Of a DNA stretch of 64,000 nt, positions 18,270-27,443 are shown one piece after another. The stretch's first letter is position 1; each line of letters opens with the position of its first letter. Under the pieces are notes generated by a model. That model was not told the origin of the DNA. It saw only the letters and a program-made list of their open reading frames with translations, and searched no databases. Source of the DNA: Bacteroidales bacterium (GTDB lineage Bacteria; Bacteroidota; Bacteroidia; Bacteroidales; WCHB1-69); the NCBI GenBank assembly GCA_017525245.1, contig JAFXTE010000047.1, positions 62,001 to 126,000 on the forward strand. Direction: 5' to 3'. The translations under genes were made by a program, and so were the position numbers.

Positions 18270-19772
18270 ATGTTGAAAAAGTGGACTCTTGGGCTGATTC
18301 TCCTGATGGGAGTGGTGTTCTGCCAAGCTCAGGACTCCACTTTTTTGCATGATTACAAAATATTTTATTATCCTTCCGGCGTGAAGTCGAGTGAAGGCCG
18401 ACTGGTGGATGGCAAACCGGACGGCTGGTGGAAATCCTACAACGAAAAAGGAGTGCTTATTTCCGAAGGAAACCGGAAGAACTTCCTTTTAGACAGTCTG
18501 TGGACTTTTTACAACGATGACGCGTCTGTTCGGATGAAAGTGCATTACAAGGAAGACAAAAAAGATGGTGAACAGATTGTCTATCAGAAAGATGAATACA
18601 CTGTGACACAATGGCACGAAGACACCATCATCGGCCAAGTGAACACGTATGGATTGAATCATGTTTGGAAAAAAACGATTCCCTACATGAATGGTCTGCC
18701 GCACGGTCTGGCCAAGGAGTTCAATGACACAGGATTGGTGGTGGCCGTGACCAAATACTACCATGGAGTACGCAGCCGCCGCGAAGTCATCAACCGCATC
18801 GACAAGTTCGGACTTAAGCAGGGCAGTTGGAAATATTTCTGGCCCAACGGCAACTTACGGGTCGAGGCACAATACCTCAATGACAAAAAGCACGGTTTTT
18901 TCAAATATTATGACGAGAACGGTGATTTTCTGTACGTTGAGAAGTACGAAAACGACCAGTTGGTGAAGGATGCCAAGGAGACCAAAGAACTCGAGCGTCG
19001 GCGCACCTACCATTCAAATGGCCAGGTCGCTATCGCCGCCACCTACTACAACGGTCGCCCCGACGGTGTGCGCCGAGACTTTGACTCCACCGGCAAAATC
19101 ACCAACGGCTATTTGTACGAAGAGGGGTGGCTCCGCTTTGAGGGCATCACCGACCTGAACGGATTGCGCCAAGGATTGTGGAAAGAGTACTACCCTACCG
19201 GTGAACTCCGCTCAAAAGGGAAATACAAAAATTCAAAACCTATTGGGGAATGGGAGTTCTATTTTCCTGACAAAACCATCGAAATCATAGGCAGTTACAA
19301 TGCAAAAGGCCAAAAAATCGGGGAATGGTTTTGGTTCTACCCGACTGGCGACACCATGACTGTGGCCAACTATGAGGACGGAGACTTGGAAGGCCGCTAC
19401 ACAGAGTATGATGAAGAGGGGGTGGTAATGACAAACGGTCGTTACGAAGCCGGTTACGAAGAAGGAACTTGGTTTTACAGAAACGGAACATCTTATGAGA
19501 CAGGAAATTACAGCGGTGGCATGCGCGAAGGAACTTGGAAATCATGGTTCGACAACAACAAACTCGCATCCGAAATCCAATATTCCGACAATCTCATGGA
19601 TGGAAAATACACGTTGTATTGGGAAAACGGCAATGTCCGCCTGACCGGAAAATACGAAGAAGGCTTGCAAGAAGGAATTTGGCAACTGTATGACGAAGAA
19701 GGAATTTTATCCATAACTACCTTATACAAAGAGGGTAAGGAATTAAAATGGAATAACTATACAATAAAGTAA
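18270..19772 (+). CDS. Secreted MORN-repeat-variant protein
   Basis: A 500-aa exported protein with signal peptide MLKKWTLGLILLMGVVFCQA. It is built of about 15-18 tandem MORN-variant units of roughly 23 residues (pattern YYPTGELRSKGKYKNSKP, NGNVRLTGKYEEGLQEG, KHGFFKYYDENG). This is the YwqK-like repeat common in Bacteroidetes envelopes. Such repeats make elongated beta structures for binding; partner unknown. The array runs over nearly the whole mature chain with no catalytic domain. It sits 14 nt after a lipoprotein gene and is followed by a free-standing mltD promoter. Confidence 0.88.
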   Translation: MLKKWTLGLILLMGVVFCQAQDSTFLHDYKIFYYPSGVKSSEGRLVDGKPDGWWKSYNEKGVLISEGNRKNFLLDSLWTFYNDDASVRMKVHYKEDKKDGEQIVYQKDEYTVTQWHEDTIIGQVNTYGLNHVWKKTIPYMNGLPHGLAKEFNDTGLVVAVTKYYHGVRSRREVINRIDKFGLKQGSWKYFWPNGNLRVEAQYLNDKKHGFFKYYDENGDFLYVEKYENDQLVKDAKETKELERRRTYHSNGQVAIAATYYNGRPDGVRRDFDSTGKITNGYLYEEGWLRFEGITDLNGLRQGLWKEYYPTGELRSKGKYKNSKPIGEWEFYFPDKTIEIIGSYNAKGQKIGEWFWFYPTGDTMTVANYEDGDLEGRYTEYDEEGVVMTNGRYEAGYEEGTWFYRNGTSYETGNYSGGMREGTWKSWFDNNKLASEIQYSDNLMDGKYTLYWENGNVRLTGKYEEGLQEGIWQLYDEEGILSITTLYKEGKELKWNNYTIK

Positions 19773-19797
19773 GAGGGGTTCGCGTTAAAAAATTTCG

Positions 19798-19806
19798 TAT
19801 TTTTGT
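19798..19806 (+). promoter_or_regulatory. -7 element for mltD-like gene
   Basis: TATTTTTGT (one base off the consensus final C) predicts a leader of about 100 nt before the ATG at 19914. No riboswitch-like structure was recognised in that leader. Confidence 0.45.
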
Positions 19807-19913
19807 GGCCTCAAATTTCAATCTGTTTGATTAACTTAAGGATAACAGATGAATTTTTTTTGATGTCAAAGACTTGTAAGGTCTTGGTATTTATTGTTTT
19901 ATAAAATTTGAAT

Positions 19914-21542
19914 ATGAGATTAAAAATATTGATATGTACCTTATTGTACGGATTTGTGTGGGGGTTGAACGCACAACCGGAAAGTCAGAATGCGTCTGAT
20001 TCCACCGCCGCCAAAAGCACTCAGGAGAGTTTGGAGATTTTCACCCGCAACGAGATCCGACTGATGGACTCCCTGCTGAATGTCTGGTACGTGAAACGCG
20101 ACCTCGCCTCCCAAAACTCCGTTCTTTCCAAGCTGACCGATGACACAACCAAATACGACAACAATGATTCTCTGATTTACAAGCGTTTAAGTGCGATTGA
20201 GACCCCGATTCAAGTGGCTTACAATGACAAAGTGAAACGCTTTATTGAACTTTATTCCGTCCAGCGCCAACGCAGTTCTTCTGTAATCTTGGGGCTGGCG
20301 CAATACTATTATCCGTGGATGAAGGCCATTTTCGACAAATATGACCTGCCTGAAGAGTTAGTCTATATCACCATTATCGAATCGGCGTTGAATCCCACGG
20401 CGGTGTCTCCGGCGGGAGCGACAGGCATCTGGCAGTTCATGTATGGCACGGGCAAACTCTACGGCTTGGAAGTCACCTCATACGTGGATGACCGCCGCGA
20501 TCCCTACAAAGCCACCGATGCCGCTGCACGGCACTTCCGCGACCTCTACAACATCTTCGGTGACTGGGGCTTGGCTATTTCCGCCTACAATTGCGGCGCC
20601 GGCAACGTTCGCAAGGCCATCCAACGTTCCGGTGGCAAAACCGATTTCTGGAGCGTCTGCAACTACCTTCCCCGCGAAACCCAGAACTACTTCCCCGCCT
20701 TCATCGGCGCCATGTACATGATGACCTACCACAACCTTTACGGAATCCAGCCCGCCAAAATCTCCATCCCCTTGGATGTGGATACCATCATGATTCAAAA
20801 GGAGACCCATTTCCAACAGATTGCCAACGTCTTAGGTGTCAGTTATGACGAAATCAAATCGCTGAATCCGCAATACAAGAAAGACATCATTCCGGCCTTT
20901 AACCTGCCGATGCCGGTGCGGCTCCGGTCCAACGATATTTTGCGCTACATCGCCATGGCCGACTCCGTCCCGAACTACAACTATGACACCTACTTCAATC
21001 CGACCAAAAACCTGAACCTGGTTGCCTCGAATGGCGATGTCTCCGACGACGGCATGATGATCGTGCAGAAGACCCCGAACAAATATCACATCGTGAAAAA
21101 GGGCGAAACGTTAGGCAAAATCGCTTCAAAATACCACACAAGTGTCAATAGTTTGAAAGCCTTGAACCATTTGCACAGCACCAATCTGCGTATCGGACAA
21201 AAGCTGATTGTGAAGAAAGGCTCCACGGTGAAAGTTCCCAACCCCAACTACAAACCTTCAACTCAAGACTCCACTAAAACTATTGCCAGCAACACCACCG
21301 TTGATTCCATGACAACGAAAAGCGATACAGTAGGCAGTCCCGCTCCCGTCCAACCGAAACCGGAAATCAAACCCGTGCAGCAACAACTCAACTACACCTC
21401 CTACACCATCCGCCAAGGAGACACACTATCCTCTATAGCAAGACGTTACGGGACCACTGCCAACGACATCGCCCAATACAACCACTTGGCCAACAAAGAT
21501 GCCATCAAAATCGGCCAGAAACTGAAAATCCCCAAGAAATAA
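19914..21542 (+). CDS. mltD: MltD-like membrane-bound lytic transglycosylase with two LysM domains
   Basis: It cleaves peptidoglycan glycan strands with formation of 1,6-anhydro-muramic acid in the periplasm. The 542-aa chain has a signal peptide (ends GLNAQ), then an SLT domain (about 125-260). The SLT domain carries ITIIESALNP with catalytic Glu at residue 156, SPAGATGIWQFM, and ISAYNCGAGNVRKAI. A linker follows, then LysM 1 (YHIVKKGETLGKIASKY) and LysM 2 (YTIRQGDTLSSIARRYG) at the very C-terminus. LysM domains bind glycan GlcNAc. The ATG at 19914 is preferred over the TTG two codons earlier. The next gene, a flippase, starts 66 nt downstream. Confidence 0.93.
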   Translation: MRLKILICTLLYGFVWGLNAQPESQNASDSTAAKSTQESLEIFTRNEIRLMDSLLNVWYVKRDLASQNSVLSKLTDDTTKYDNNDSLIYKRLSAIETPIQVAYNDKVKRFIELYSVQRQRSSSVILGLAQYYYPWMKAIFDKYDLPEELVYITIIESALNPTAVSPAGATGIWQFMYGTGKLYGLEVTSYVDDRRDPYKATDAAARHFRDLYNIFGDWGLAISAYNCGAGNVRKAIQRSGGKTDFWSVCNYLPRETQNYFPAFIGAMYMMTYHNLYGIQPAKISIPLDVDTIMIQKETHFQQIANVLGVSYDEIKSLNPQYKKDIIPAFNLPMPVRLRSNDILRYIAMADSVPNYNYDTYFNPTKNLNLVASNGDVSDDGMMIVQKTPNKYHIVKKGETLGKIASKYHTSVNSLKALNHLHSTNLRIGQKLIVKKGSTVKVPNPNYKPSTQDSTKTIASNTTVDSMTTKSDTVGSPAPVQPKPEIKPVQQQLNYTSYTIRQGDTLSSIARRYGTTANDIAQYNHLANKDAIKIGQKLKIPKK

Positions 21543-21608
21543 CACTGTTTGACGGTTCGCCGTTTGAAGGGACTATTTACTCGTCTCTCCAAAAAAACAC
21601 AGAACACT

Positions 21609-23132
21609 ATGGGCATAGTTATCAAACAGAGCATTAAAGGCACGATAGTCAACTACGTGGGAATAGCCATCGGCTTTATCACCACGTTTTTTATTGTCAC
21701 CAAGTATCTGACGCAGGAAGAAATCGGCCTCACCCGCGTGATGATTGACGCCGCTGTCCTTTTCGCCAGCTTTGCCCAACTCGGCACCGGCTCCTCCATC
21801 ATTCGTTTTTTCCCTTATTTTAAGGATGAAAACGAGAAACATCATGGATTCTTTTTCTGGACCCTGATTGTACCGATTGTCGGCTTTCTCCTGTTCCTAA
21901 TCGTGGCCAAATGTCTGGAAGGTACTATTATACACACTTTTTCAAAAAACTCAGAACTGTTTGTCACCTACTATCGATTCGTATTCCCACTGGCGCTATT
22001 CATGCTCTACCAAACGGTTTTCGAGGCCAACGCCAACGTGCTGATGCGCATTGTGGTGCCGAAATTCGTGCGCGAAGTGGGTGTGCGTGTCGGTTTGCTG
22101 CTGGCATATTTACTATACGGCTACTGGCACGTCATTGATTTGGACGGCCTCGTGATGGGCGTATGTATCACCTACCTCCTCGCCGCACTGATTGATTTTT
22201 TCTACCTATTGTCGCTGAGCAAAATTTCATTCAAGCCTGATTTCAAAATATTTACCAGACCTTTACTAAAAGACATAGGGTTCTACACCATATTCCTGTT
22301 GCTGAACGCTGTCACGGTAAATGTGATGCCGTTACTGAACACCTTCTTTGTCAGTGCGGGCATGGGCCTCACATTCACAGGCATTTACGCCATCGCAAAC
22401 TACATAGCCACCGTGGTTGAGGTGCCGAATCGGTCACTTAATGCCATCGTGCAGCCAGAAATTTCTGAATCCATCAAAAACAACGATATAGAAAGAGCCG
22501 AAACACTCTGCAAATCAGTTTCCCTGCATCTGATGCTGTCCAGTGCGCTTATCTTTTTGTTTATCTGGATTAATATCGATGCGCTTTTCATGCTACTGCC
22601 CAACGGCGAAATGTATGAGGCTGGGAAAAGTGTGGTACTAATCCTCGGCTTCGCTAAGTTTTTCAATTCCACCCTGTTTGTCAGTTCAAGCGCGTTGAAT
22701 TACTCCAAATATTACTATTGGTCGCTGGTGTTTACAGTCATGCTTACCACTATGGCCGTTTTACTAAACGTATTGCTAATTCCACGATATGGGATGAACG
22801 GCGCTTCCTTGTCACATCTGATTTCCTACCTGACCTTTTACCTATGTTTGCTGTTAGTGGTTCGTGTGAAACTGAATATCAACATATTATCAGCAGCGCA
22901 GCTCAAAGTGATTGCCTTAGTTGCCGGATTGTTGTTGTTAAATTTTGGATGGGTACGGATAATTGCACCTCTTTTCATGAAACTGCCATTTTCCATAACT
23001 GCCAATGCACTAGTGGATGCGACTGTCAAAAGCGTCTTTTTGATGTTGGTCACCGTGGTTGTGTGCTATTTCTGGCACATTTCGGAAGACATCAACCAAC
23101 TGATCCGAAAGACATTGAGAATTAAGGGTTAG
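21609..23132 (+). CDS. Wzx-type oligosaccharide/lipid flippase (MATE-like)
   Basis: A polytopic inner-membrane protein of 507 aa from the ATG at 21609 (MGIVIKQSIKGTIVNYVG). About 12-14 hydrophobic segments are spread over the whole chain, as in polysaccharide-biosynthesis flippases that move undecaprenyl-linked sugars to the periplasmic face. Typical are the N-terminal IKGTIVNYVGIAIGF, TKYLTQEEIGLTRVM and central GIYAIANYIA. An in-frame TTG 20 codons upstream gives a basic extension and is less likely. There are no glycosyltransferase neighbours, so the substrate is unknown. Confidence 0.85.
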   Translation: MGIVIKQSIKGTIVNYVGIAIGFITTFFIVTKYLTQEEIGLTRVMIDAAVLFASFAQLGTGSSIIRFFPYFKDENEKHHGFFFWTLIVPIVGFLLFLIVAKCLEGTIIHTFSKNSELFVTYYRFVFPLALFMLYQTVFEANANVLMRIVVPKFVREVGVRVGLLLAYLLYGYWHVIDLDGLVMGVCITYLLAALIDFFYLLSLSKISFKPDFKIFTRPLLKDIGFYTIFLLLNAVTVNVMPLLNTFFVSAGMGLTFTGIYAIANYIATVVEVPNRSLNAIVQPEISESIKNNDIERAETLCKSVSLHLMLSSALIFLFIWINIDALFMLLPNGEMYEAGKSVVLILGFAKFFNSTLFVSSSALNYSKYYYWSLVFTVMLTTMAVLLNVLLIPRYGMNGASLSHLISYLTFYLCLLLVVRVKLNINILSAAQLKVIALVAGLLLLNFGWVRIIAPLFMKLPFSITANALVDATVKSVFLMLVTVVVCYFWHISEDINQLIRKTLRIKG

Positions 23133-23150
23133 CTGTTGGCTTTTAGCTGA
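23128..23150. repeat. Short heptanucleotide repeat (TGTTGGC family)
   Basis: Two to three degenerate units (TGTTGGC, TTTTAGC) directly after the flippase stop codon. Confidence 0.5.
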
Positions 23151-23175
23151 TTTTAAGAATTGTTACTGTTTGCCC

Positions 23176-24531
23176 TTATTTTCTGGTGAATGTCAATCTT
23201 TCGCCACGATTCTCCTCGTGGAAAATCCCGTTTTCATAAACTAAATTTCCGTTAACAAATGTGTGTGTTACTTGCGAACGGACTGTATTCCCATCATAAG
23301 GTGTCCAACCACATTTGTATAACACATCTTCGTTGGTAATCAACGCATTAGCATTGTCATCCACAATCGCCAAATCCGCAAAATAGCCTTCCCTGATAAA
23401 GCCGCGCCGTTCAATGCGATATATCGTGGCGGGATTATGACACATCAATCTTACCAAATCAGCTATTTTCAATTTATTTCGTTTGAAATTATCCAACATA
23501 AACGCAAAATTATGTTGGATGGACGGAAACCCGGACTTGGCTGTGAAATAGCTATCGGTAAACTTTTCCTCGCGAAGATGCGGTGCATGGTCGGAGCCAA
23601 TAGTGTCAATGTAGCCATCTTGCACCCCACGCCAAAGAGCACGTTTGTCGTTTGCCGACTTTATGGCCGGATTGCACTTGATGGCGAATCCGTATTGGCT
23701 GTAATCACGGTCATCAAACAACAGATAATGCGGGCACGTTTCCGCAGTTATCCTCTTGGACAACAATGGTATGGAAGGGTCAAAAAGCAGTAGTTCCGCA
23801 CGGGTGGAAATATGCATGACGTGCAGTCGCGCACCCGTCTTTTTGGCTAAATTCACGGCCTTTTCAGTCGAACGGTAACAAGCCTCTTCGGTGCGGACGA
23901 GCGGATGGATGCTTGCATCAGGCACTACTTCATGGTGTTCAGCCAATTCCTTATAATGCAGCGTATTGCGTTTGATTATATCCTCGTCTTCACAATGTGC
24001 AGCTATCAGACACGGTGATTCTTTGAAAAGAGTTTCCAAGACAGAATCCTTATCCACCAGCATGTTGCCTGTGCTGGAACCCATGAACAATTTCACACCG
24101 CAAACTTTTGCAGGGTCGGTTTTCACAATTTCGTCAAGGTTGTCGTTTGTGGCTCCGATGTAGAACGAGTAATTTGCCAATGATTTTTCGGCTGCGAGAT
24201 TGAATTTCTCCTGCAGCAAAGCTTGCGTGGTGGTTTGCGGTATCGTGTTGGGCATCTCCATATAGGAGGTCACGCCGCCTGCCACTGCCGATCGGCTCTC
24301 GCTGTAAATGTCAGCTTTGGCGGTCATGCCCGGTTCCCGGAAGTGCACGTGCTCGTCAATGACTCCGGGAATAAGGTATTTGCCCCGAGCGTCAACAACC
24401 TGCGCGTTTTCTGGCTCAAAGGTCTCGCCGTTGCGCACGATTTTAGCGATTATGCCATCTTTAATATAAAGGTGAGCACTAAAAGTCTCACCTTCGTTTA
24501 CTACAGTTGCATTTTTAATGAAATAATTCAT
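23176..24531 (-). CDS. pyrC: Dihydroorotase
   Basis: A cytosolic amidohydrolase of pyrimidine biosynthesis, interconverting carbamoyl-aspartate and dihydroorotate. The 451-aa chain has the metal-binding HVH in IDEHVHFREPG (about residue 60) and the candidate carboxylated Lys region VKLFMGSSTGN. Further ligands are the His residues in AAHCEDED and HVMHIS and the Asp in IGSDHAPH. The order fits class I dihydroorotases; allantoinase is the main alternative but the KLFMGSSTG block favours PyrC. It converges with the flippase gene. The start is the ATG at 24531, and a heptanucleotide repeat occupies the upstream spacer. Confidence 0.9.
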   Translation of the reverse strand: MNYFIKNATVVNEGETFSAHLYIKDGIIAKIVRNGETFEPENAQVVDARGKYLIPGVIDEHVHFREPGMTAKADIYSESRSAVAGGVTSYMEMPNTIPQTTTQALLQEKFNLAAEKSLANYSFYIGATNDNLDEIVKTDPAKVCGVKLFMGSSTGNMLVDKDSVLETLFKESPCLIAAHCEDEDIIKRNTLHYKELAEHHEVVPDASIHPLVRTEEACYRSTEKAVNLAKKTGARLHVMHISTRAELLLFDPSIPLLSKRITAETCPHYLLFDDRDYSQYGFAIKCNPAIKSANDKRALWRGVQDGYIDTIGSDHAPHLREEKFTDSYFTAKSGFPSIQHNFAFMLDNFKRNKLKIADLVRLMCHNPATIYRIERRGFIREGYFADLAIVDDNANALITNEDVLYKCGWTPYDGNTVRSQVTHTFVNGNLVYENGIFHEENRGERLTFTRK

Positions 24532-24536
24532 TAGTA

Positions 24537-24571
24537 ATGGTTATGGGTTATGGGTTATTGGTTATTGAAGC
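24537..24571. repeat. Heptanucleotide repeat (GGTTATG family)
   Basis: Clean 7-nt units GGTTATG, GGTTATG, GGTTATT, GGTTATT followed by GAAGC, upstream of pyrC. Confidence 0.85.
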
Positions 24572-24613
24572 AGTCCGTAGTTCATCGTTCATTCATCGTT
24601 TTTCATCGCATAA

Positions 24614-25408
24614 TTAGAATCGTCCGCCGGCACCGCCGCCGCCGAAGCCGCCTCCACCACCAAAGCCACCGAAACCGCCACTGCTACGGCCGCCACCGAA
24701 GCTGCTACCACCGAAACCACCGCCGAAGTCAGACCAATTGCCGCCATAGTGGGTGGGTGGGAAGAAGGAACCAGTATAATGGCTGCCGCCGCCTCCTTTC
24801 CAGTTTTTGTGTATGATTACACAAATGAGAACAACTATACCGATAAAAAACAAAAGACCAAAAAGGGCATCCCCGTCAAACTCGTTGTCTTCTCGTATCT
24901 CCTTGATTTCGCCTGCCGCCAGAGGCAGAATGTACGCCAATGCCGAATCAATGGCCGCGTTGTAATCGCCGTCACGCAGGGCGGGCATCATCTTCGTCTC
25001 GATGATGCGTTTCGCGATAGCATCGGGGATAGCGCCCTCAAGGTCGTAACCCACCGCGATATAGACTTCTCCGGAGGTCTCGTTGCGGGGTTTCAGCAAC
25101 AACACCACCCCATTGCGTTTCTCGTCGGTGGATCTCACACCCCATTGGTCACCGATTTCGTAGGCGAATTCCGCAGCCGTGTAGTCGCCCAAGTCGTTGA
25201 CAGTTACCACACAGATAACATTCGTGGTGGTATCGTTGAAAGCCACCAGCAAATCCTCCTTCTCCTGGATTTGTTCAGGAGTGAGAATGCCCGCAAAGTC
25301 GTTGACTAAGCGCGGCGGATCGGGTTTGGGCGGAATTGCATCCGTAGTCTGCGCTATACCCGTCCACGCGACAAAGAGAACGAAGAATATGATTATCAGT
25401 CGTTTCAA
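24614..25408 (-). CDS. TPM-domain membrane protein with Gly-rich tail
   Basis: A 264-aa protein of the TPM (YgcG/Psb32) family. It has a signal peptide (MKRLIIIFFVLFVAWTGIA), a TPM domain at about residues 35-165 (LVNDFAGILTPEQ, VGYDLEGAIPDAIAKRII), a membrane helix at about 190-208, and a C-terminal tail of Gly/Ser/Phe repeats. TPM proteins act on the outer side of the inner membrane in stress or protein-quality roles; a biochemical activity cannot be assigned here. The first codon is TTG at 25406-25408; no ATG is available before the signal peptide. It lies 18 nt after lemA, a pairing common in Bacteroidetes. Confidence 0.88.
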   Translation of the reverse strand: MKRLIIIFFVLFVAWTGIAQTTDAIPPKPDPPRLVNDFAGILTPEQIQEKEDLLVAFNDTTTNVICVVTVNDLGDYTAAEFAYEIGDQWGVRSTDEKRNGVVLLLKPRNETSGEVYIAVGYDLEGAIPDAIAKRIIETKMMPALRDGDYNAAIDSALAYILPLAAGEIKEIREDNEFDGDALFGLLFFIGIVVLICVIIHKNWKGGGGSHYTGSFFPPTHYGGNWSDFGGGFGGSSFGGGRSSGGFGGFGGGGGFGGGGAGGRF

Positions 25409-25426
25409 GACTACTTTGGATTATGA

Positions 25427-26026
25427 TTAGTTGAAATTGAATTCCACATTAGGAGCCTTGTCGGCACCTTCAACTGCTTTGAAATAGCCTTTCTTGTCGA
25501 AATTGAAAATACCGGCGATGATGTTGTTCGGGAAACGACGAATGTAACTGTTATAGTCGTTCACCGTTTCGTTGAACTTGCCGCGCTCCACGGCAATGCG
25601 GTTTTCGGTACCTTCCAGTTGGGCTTGCAACTCCAGGAAATTCTGGTTTGCCTTCAGTTCGGGATAGCGTTCCACAACGACCATCAAACGGCTCAAAGCG
25701 GAACTGAGTTGGTCTTGGGCTGCCTGGAATTTGGCGATAGACTCCTCAGTAAGGTTATTCGGGTCGATTTGCACCGATGTGGCTTTGGCACGTGCCTCAA
25801 TCACCTCTGTCAGAGTTCCTTTCTCATAGTTCGCAGCACCCTCAACTGTCTTCACCAAATTAGGAATCAAGTCCATACGGCGCTGGTAGGCATTCTCCAC
25901 GTTGGCCCAAGCCTTAGAGCATCCTTCGTCCTTTTGGACCATATTGTTGTAAGGTTTCACGAACATGGCACCCAAAACGATGACGATGCCAACGATAATC
26001 AGGATGGTTTTTAATGTCTTGCTCAT
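25427..26026 (-). CDS. lemA: LemA family protein
   Basis: A 199-aa LemA-type protein with a short N-terminal membrane helix (ILIIVGIVIVLGAMF). The helical bundle carries the family blocks YNNMVQKDEGCSKAWANVENAYQRR (given in part), RMDLIPNLVKTVEG and RRFPNNIIAGIFNF. Bacterial LemA function is poorly known; members are often encoded beside TPM proteins and metalloproteases. Here the TPM gene follows 18 nt downstream, so the two are probably one transcript and may form an envelope complex (inference). Confidence 0.93.
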   Translation of the reverse strand: MSKTLKTILIIVGIVIVLGAMFVKPYNNMVQKDEGCSKAWANVENAYQRRMDLIPNLVKTVEGAANYEKGTLTEVIEARAKATSVQIDPNNLTEESIAKFQAAQDQLSSALSRLMVVVERYPELKANQNFLELQAQLEGTENRIAVERGKFNETVNDYNSYIRRFPNNIIAGIFNFDKKGYFKAVEGADKAPNVEFNFN

Positions 26027-26064
26027 TTTATTGAATTTTAATATTTGAAATTTTCTCGTTTATC

Positions 26065-26117
26065 TTGTAGAGATGTTTCATGAAACTTGTAGAGACGTTT
26101 CATGAAACGTCTCTACA
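26065..26117. repeat. Dispersed palindrome, one full and one half copy
   Basis: The full copy (26088-26117) is a perfect 30-nt palindrome whose 10-nt outer arm is TGTAGAGACG, with TTTCATGAAA at the centre. A partial direct copy (26065-26086) precedes it. The full copy supplies the final codons of waaA (CRDVS-stop). Relatives lie at 31555-31584, 42531-42559 and 56971-57000. Confidence 0.85.
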
Positions 26118-27344
26118 GAAAGATTTTTCGATTTGTTTGTAAATTATATCCACTGCACCTGAATTCTGCGCCACATATTCCTGACAAATATTGCATGTTT
26201 GGGTATAATATTCAGGCTTTTGTTCGAATTTCGTCATTATATCTTTCATTTCATCTGAGGAATTGACCGAAAATGCCCCTTTTTGTGCCACCAGATTCAC
26301 TGCTTCATTGAAATGATCGTAATGTGGCCCAAAGAAGAGCGGTTTTCCATAGACGGCGGCCTCCAAAATATTGTGCAAACCTGTCTTGAAAGCGCCCCCG
26401 ATGTAGGAGACCGTGCTGTATTGGTATAATCTGCTTAAAATGCCAATCGTGTCAATGATAAGCACTTGGCAATTCGCTAAATCATTCTCCTCTTTGGAAG
26501 AATAAAGCGCGGTTTTATATGCGGCGAACGTCTGTTTCACTTCCGGGGTTCGGTTGATTTCGTGGGGCGCGACCACCAGTTTATAATCAGGAAAATGCTG
26601 CAATAATTGTGCCAGCAGTTGCTCGTCTGGTCCCCACGTGCTGCCCGCCACGATGACTTTCTTGTCGCCACGGAACGTTTCCATGAAATCGAACGGCTGC
26701 ACCTGCGCGGCAATGGCTTTCACACGATCGAAACGAGTGTCGCCGCAAACGGTAACCTGTTTGATGCCAATACCATCCAACAATTCTTTGGATTTTTCTG
26801 TCTGCACAAAGAAATGCGAAGCCTGTTGCAGTTGCTTGGCAAACCAGCGACCAGAGGGCTTGAAAAAATGTTGGTTTTCACGGAAAATGGCACTTATATA
26901 ATAAAAAGGTATAGCTTTTTGATGCAATTGCTGCATGAAGTTATACCAAAATTCATATTTCACAAAGATGGCTGCCGCGGGTTGCACGATGTCAAGGAAC
27001 TTTCTTGCATTATGGGGCAAATCCAACGGCAGATAGAAATTATAATCAGCAATCGGTTTTTTAACTGCCTGCGTGTAACCCGAAGGAGAGAAGAATGTTA
27101 CAAGTATTTGTTTATCAGGTTGTTCCTGCTTGATTTTCTCAACAAGCGGCTTGGCTTGCTCATATTCCCCTAAAGATGCGCAATGAATCCACACAGGATT
27201 TGATTTGCCGGCGAAAGTACGTTCCATCTCGGCAAACAAGCCCCTACGACCTCGCACCCACAGCCGCGCCTTCTCATTGAACAGCGCCGCCACCCGGATG
27301 CCCAGCCCGTAAAACCAAATCCCTATCGTGTATAACACTTTCAT
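26100..27344 (-). CDS. waaA: 3-deoxy-D-manno-octulosonic acid transferase (Kdo transferase)
   Basis: WaaA (KdtA, GT30) adds Kdo from CMP-Kdo to the lipid A precursor at the cytoplasmic face of the inner membrane. The 414-aa chain shows the N-terminal hydrophobic anchor (YTIGIWFYGLGIRVAAL), the motif IHCASLGEYEQAKPL with the expected catalytic Glu, VTFFSPSGY, and the CMP-binding GT-B half (VAPHEINR, YIGGAFKTGLHNILEAA, GPHYDHFNEA). The stop codon falls inside a dispersed palindrome, so the last five residues look as if they were replaced by repeat sequence. An 8-nt-period repeat array (27342-27443) lies just before the ATG. Confidence 0.93.
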   Translation of the reverse strand: MKVLYTIGIWFYGLGIRVAALFNEKARLWVRGRRGLFAEMERTFAGKSNPVWIHCASLGEYEQAKPLVEKIKQEQPDKQILVTFFSPSGYTQAVKKPIADYNFYLPLDLPHNARKFLDIVQPAAAIFVKYEFWYNFMQQLHQKAIPFYYISAIFRENQHFFKPSGRWFAKQLQQASHFFVQTEKSKELLDGIGIKQVTVCGDTRFDRVKAIAAQVQPFDFMETFRGDKKVIVAGSTWGPDEQLLAQLLQHFPDYKLVVAPHEINRTPEVKQTFAAYKTALYSSKEENDLANCQVLIIDTIGILSRLYQYSTVSYIGGAFKTGLHNILEAAVYGKPLFFGPHYDHFNEAVNLVAQKGAFSVNSSDEMKDIMTKFEQKPEYYTQTCNICQEYVAQNSGAVDIIYKQIEKSFCRDVS

Positions 27345-27443
27345 CGTTTCATCGTTTCATCGTCTCATCGTTTCATCGTTTCATCGTTTCATCGTCTCAT
27401 CGCTTTATCGTCTCATCGCTTTATCGTCTCATCGTCTCATCGA
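27342..27443. repeat. 8-nt tandem array (TCATCGTT/TCATCGTC family)
   Basis: About 12 degenerate octamer units fill the spacer between waaA and the upstream outer-membrane protein gene. They overlap the waaA start and the 3' end of the upstream gene. On the other strand the unit reads GATGAAAC/GATGAGAC. It recurs at 45437-45500 and 47300-47331. Confidence 0.85.

Noticed and set aside
24614..24780. GC-rich repeated DNA as a minisatellite
   Set aside because: It encodes the Gly/Ser-rich tail usual for TPM-domain proteins of this type; the repetition follows from codon use.
27342..27443. CRISPR or IS end
   Set aside because: Degenerate 8-nt units without spacers; same family seen at other spacers.
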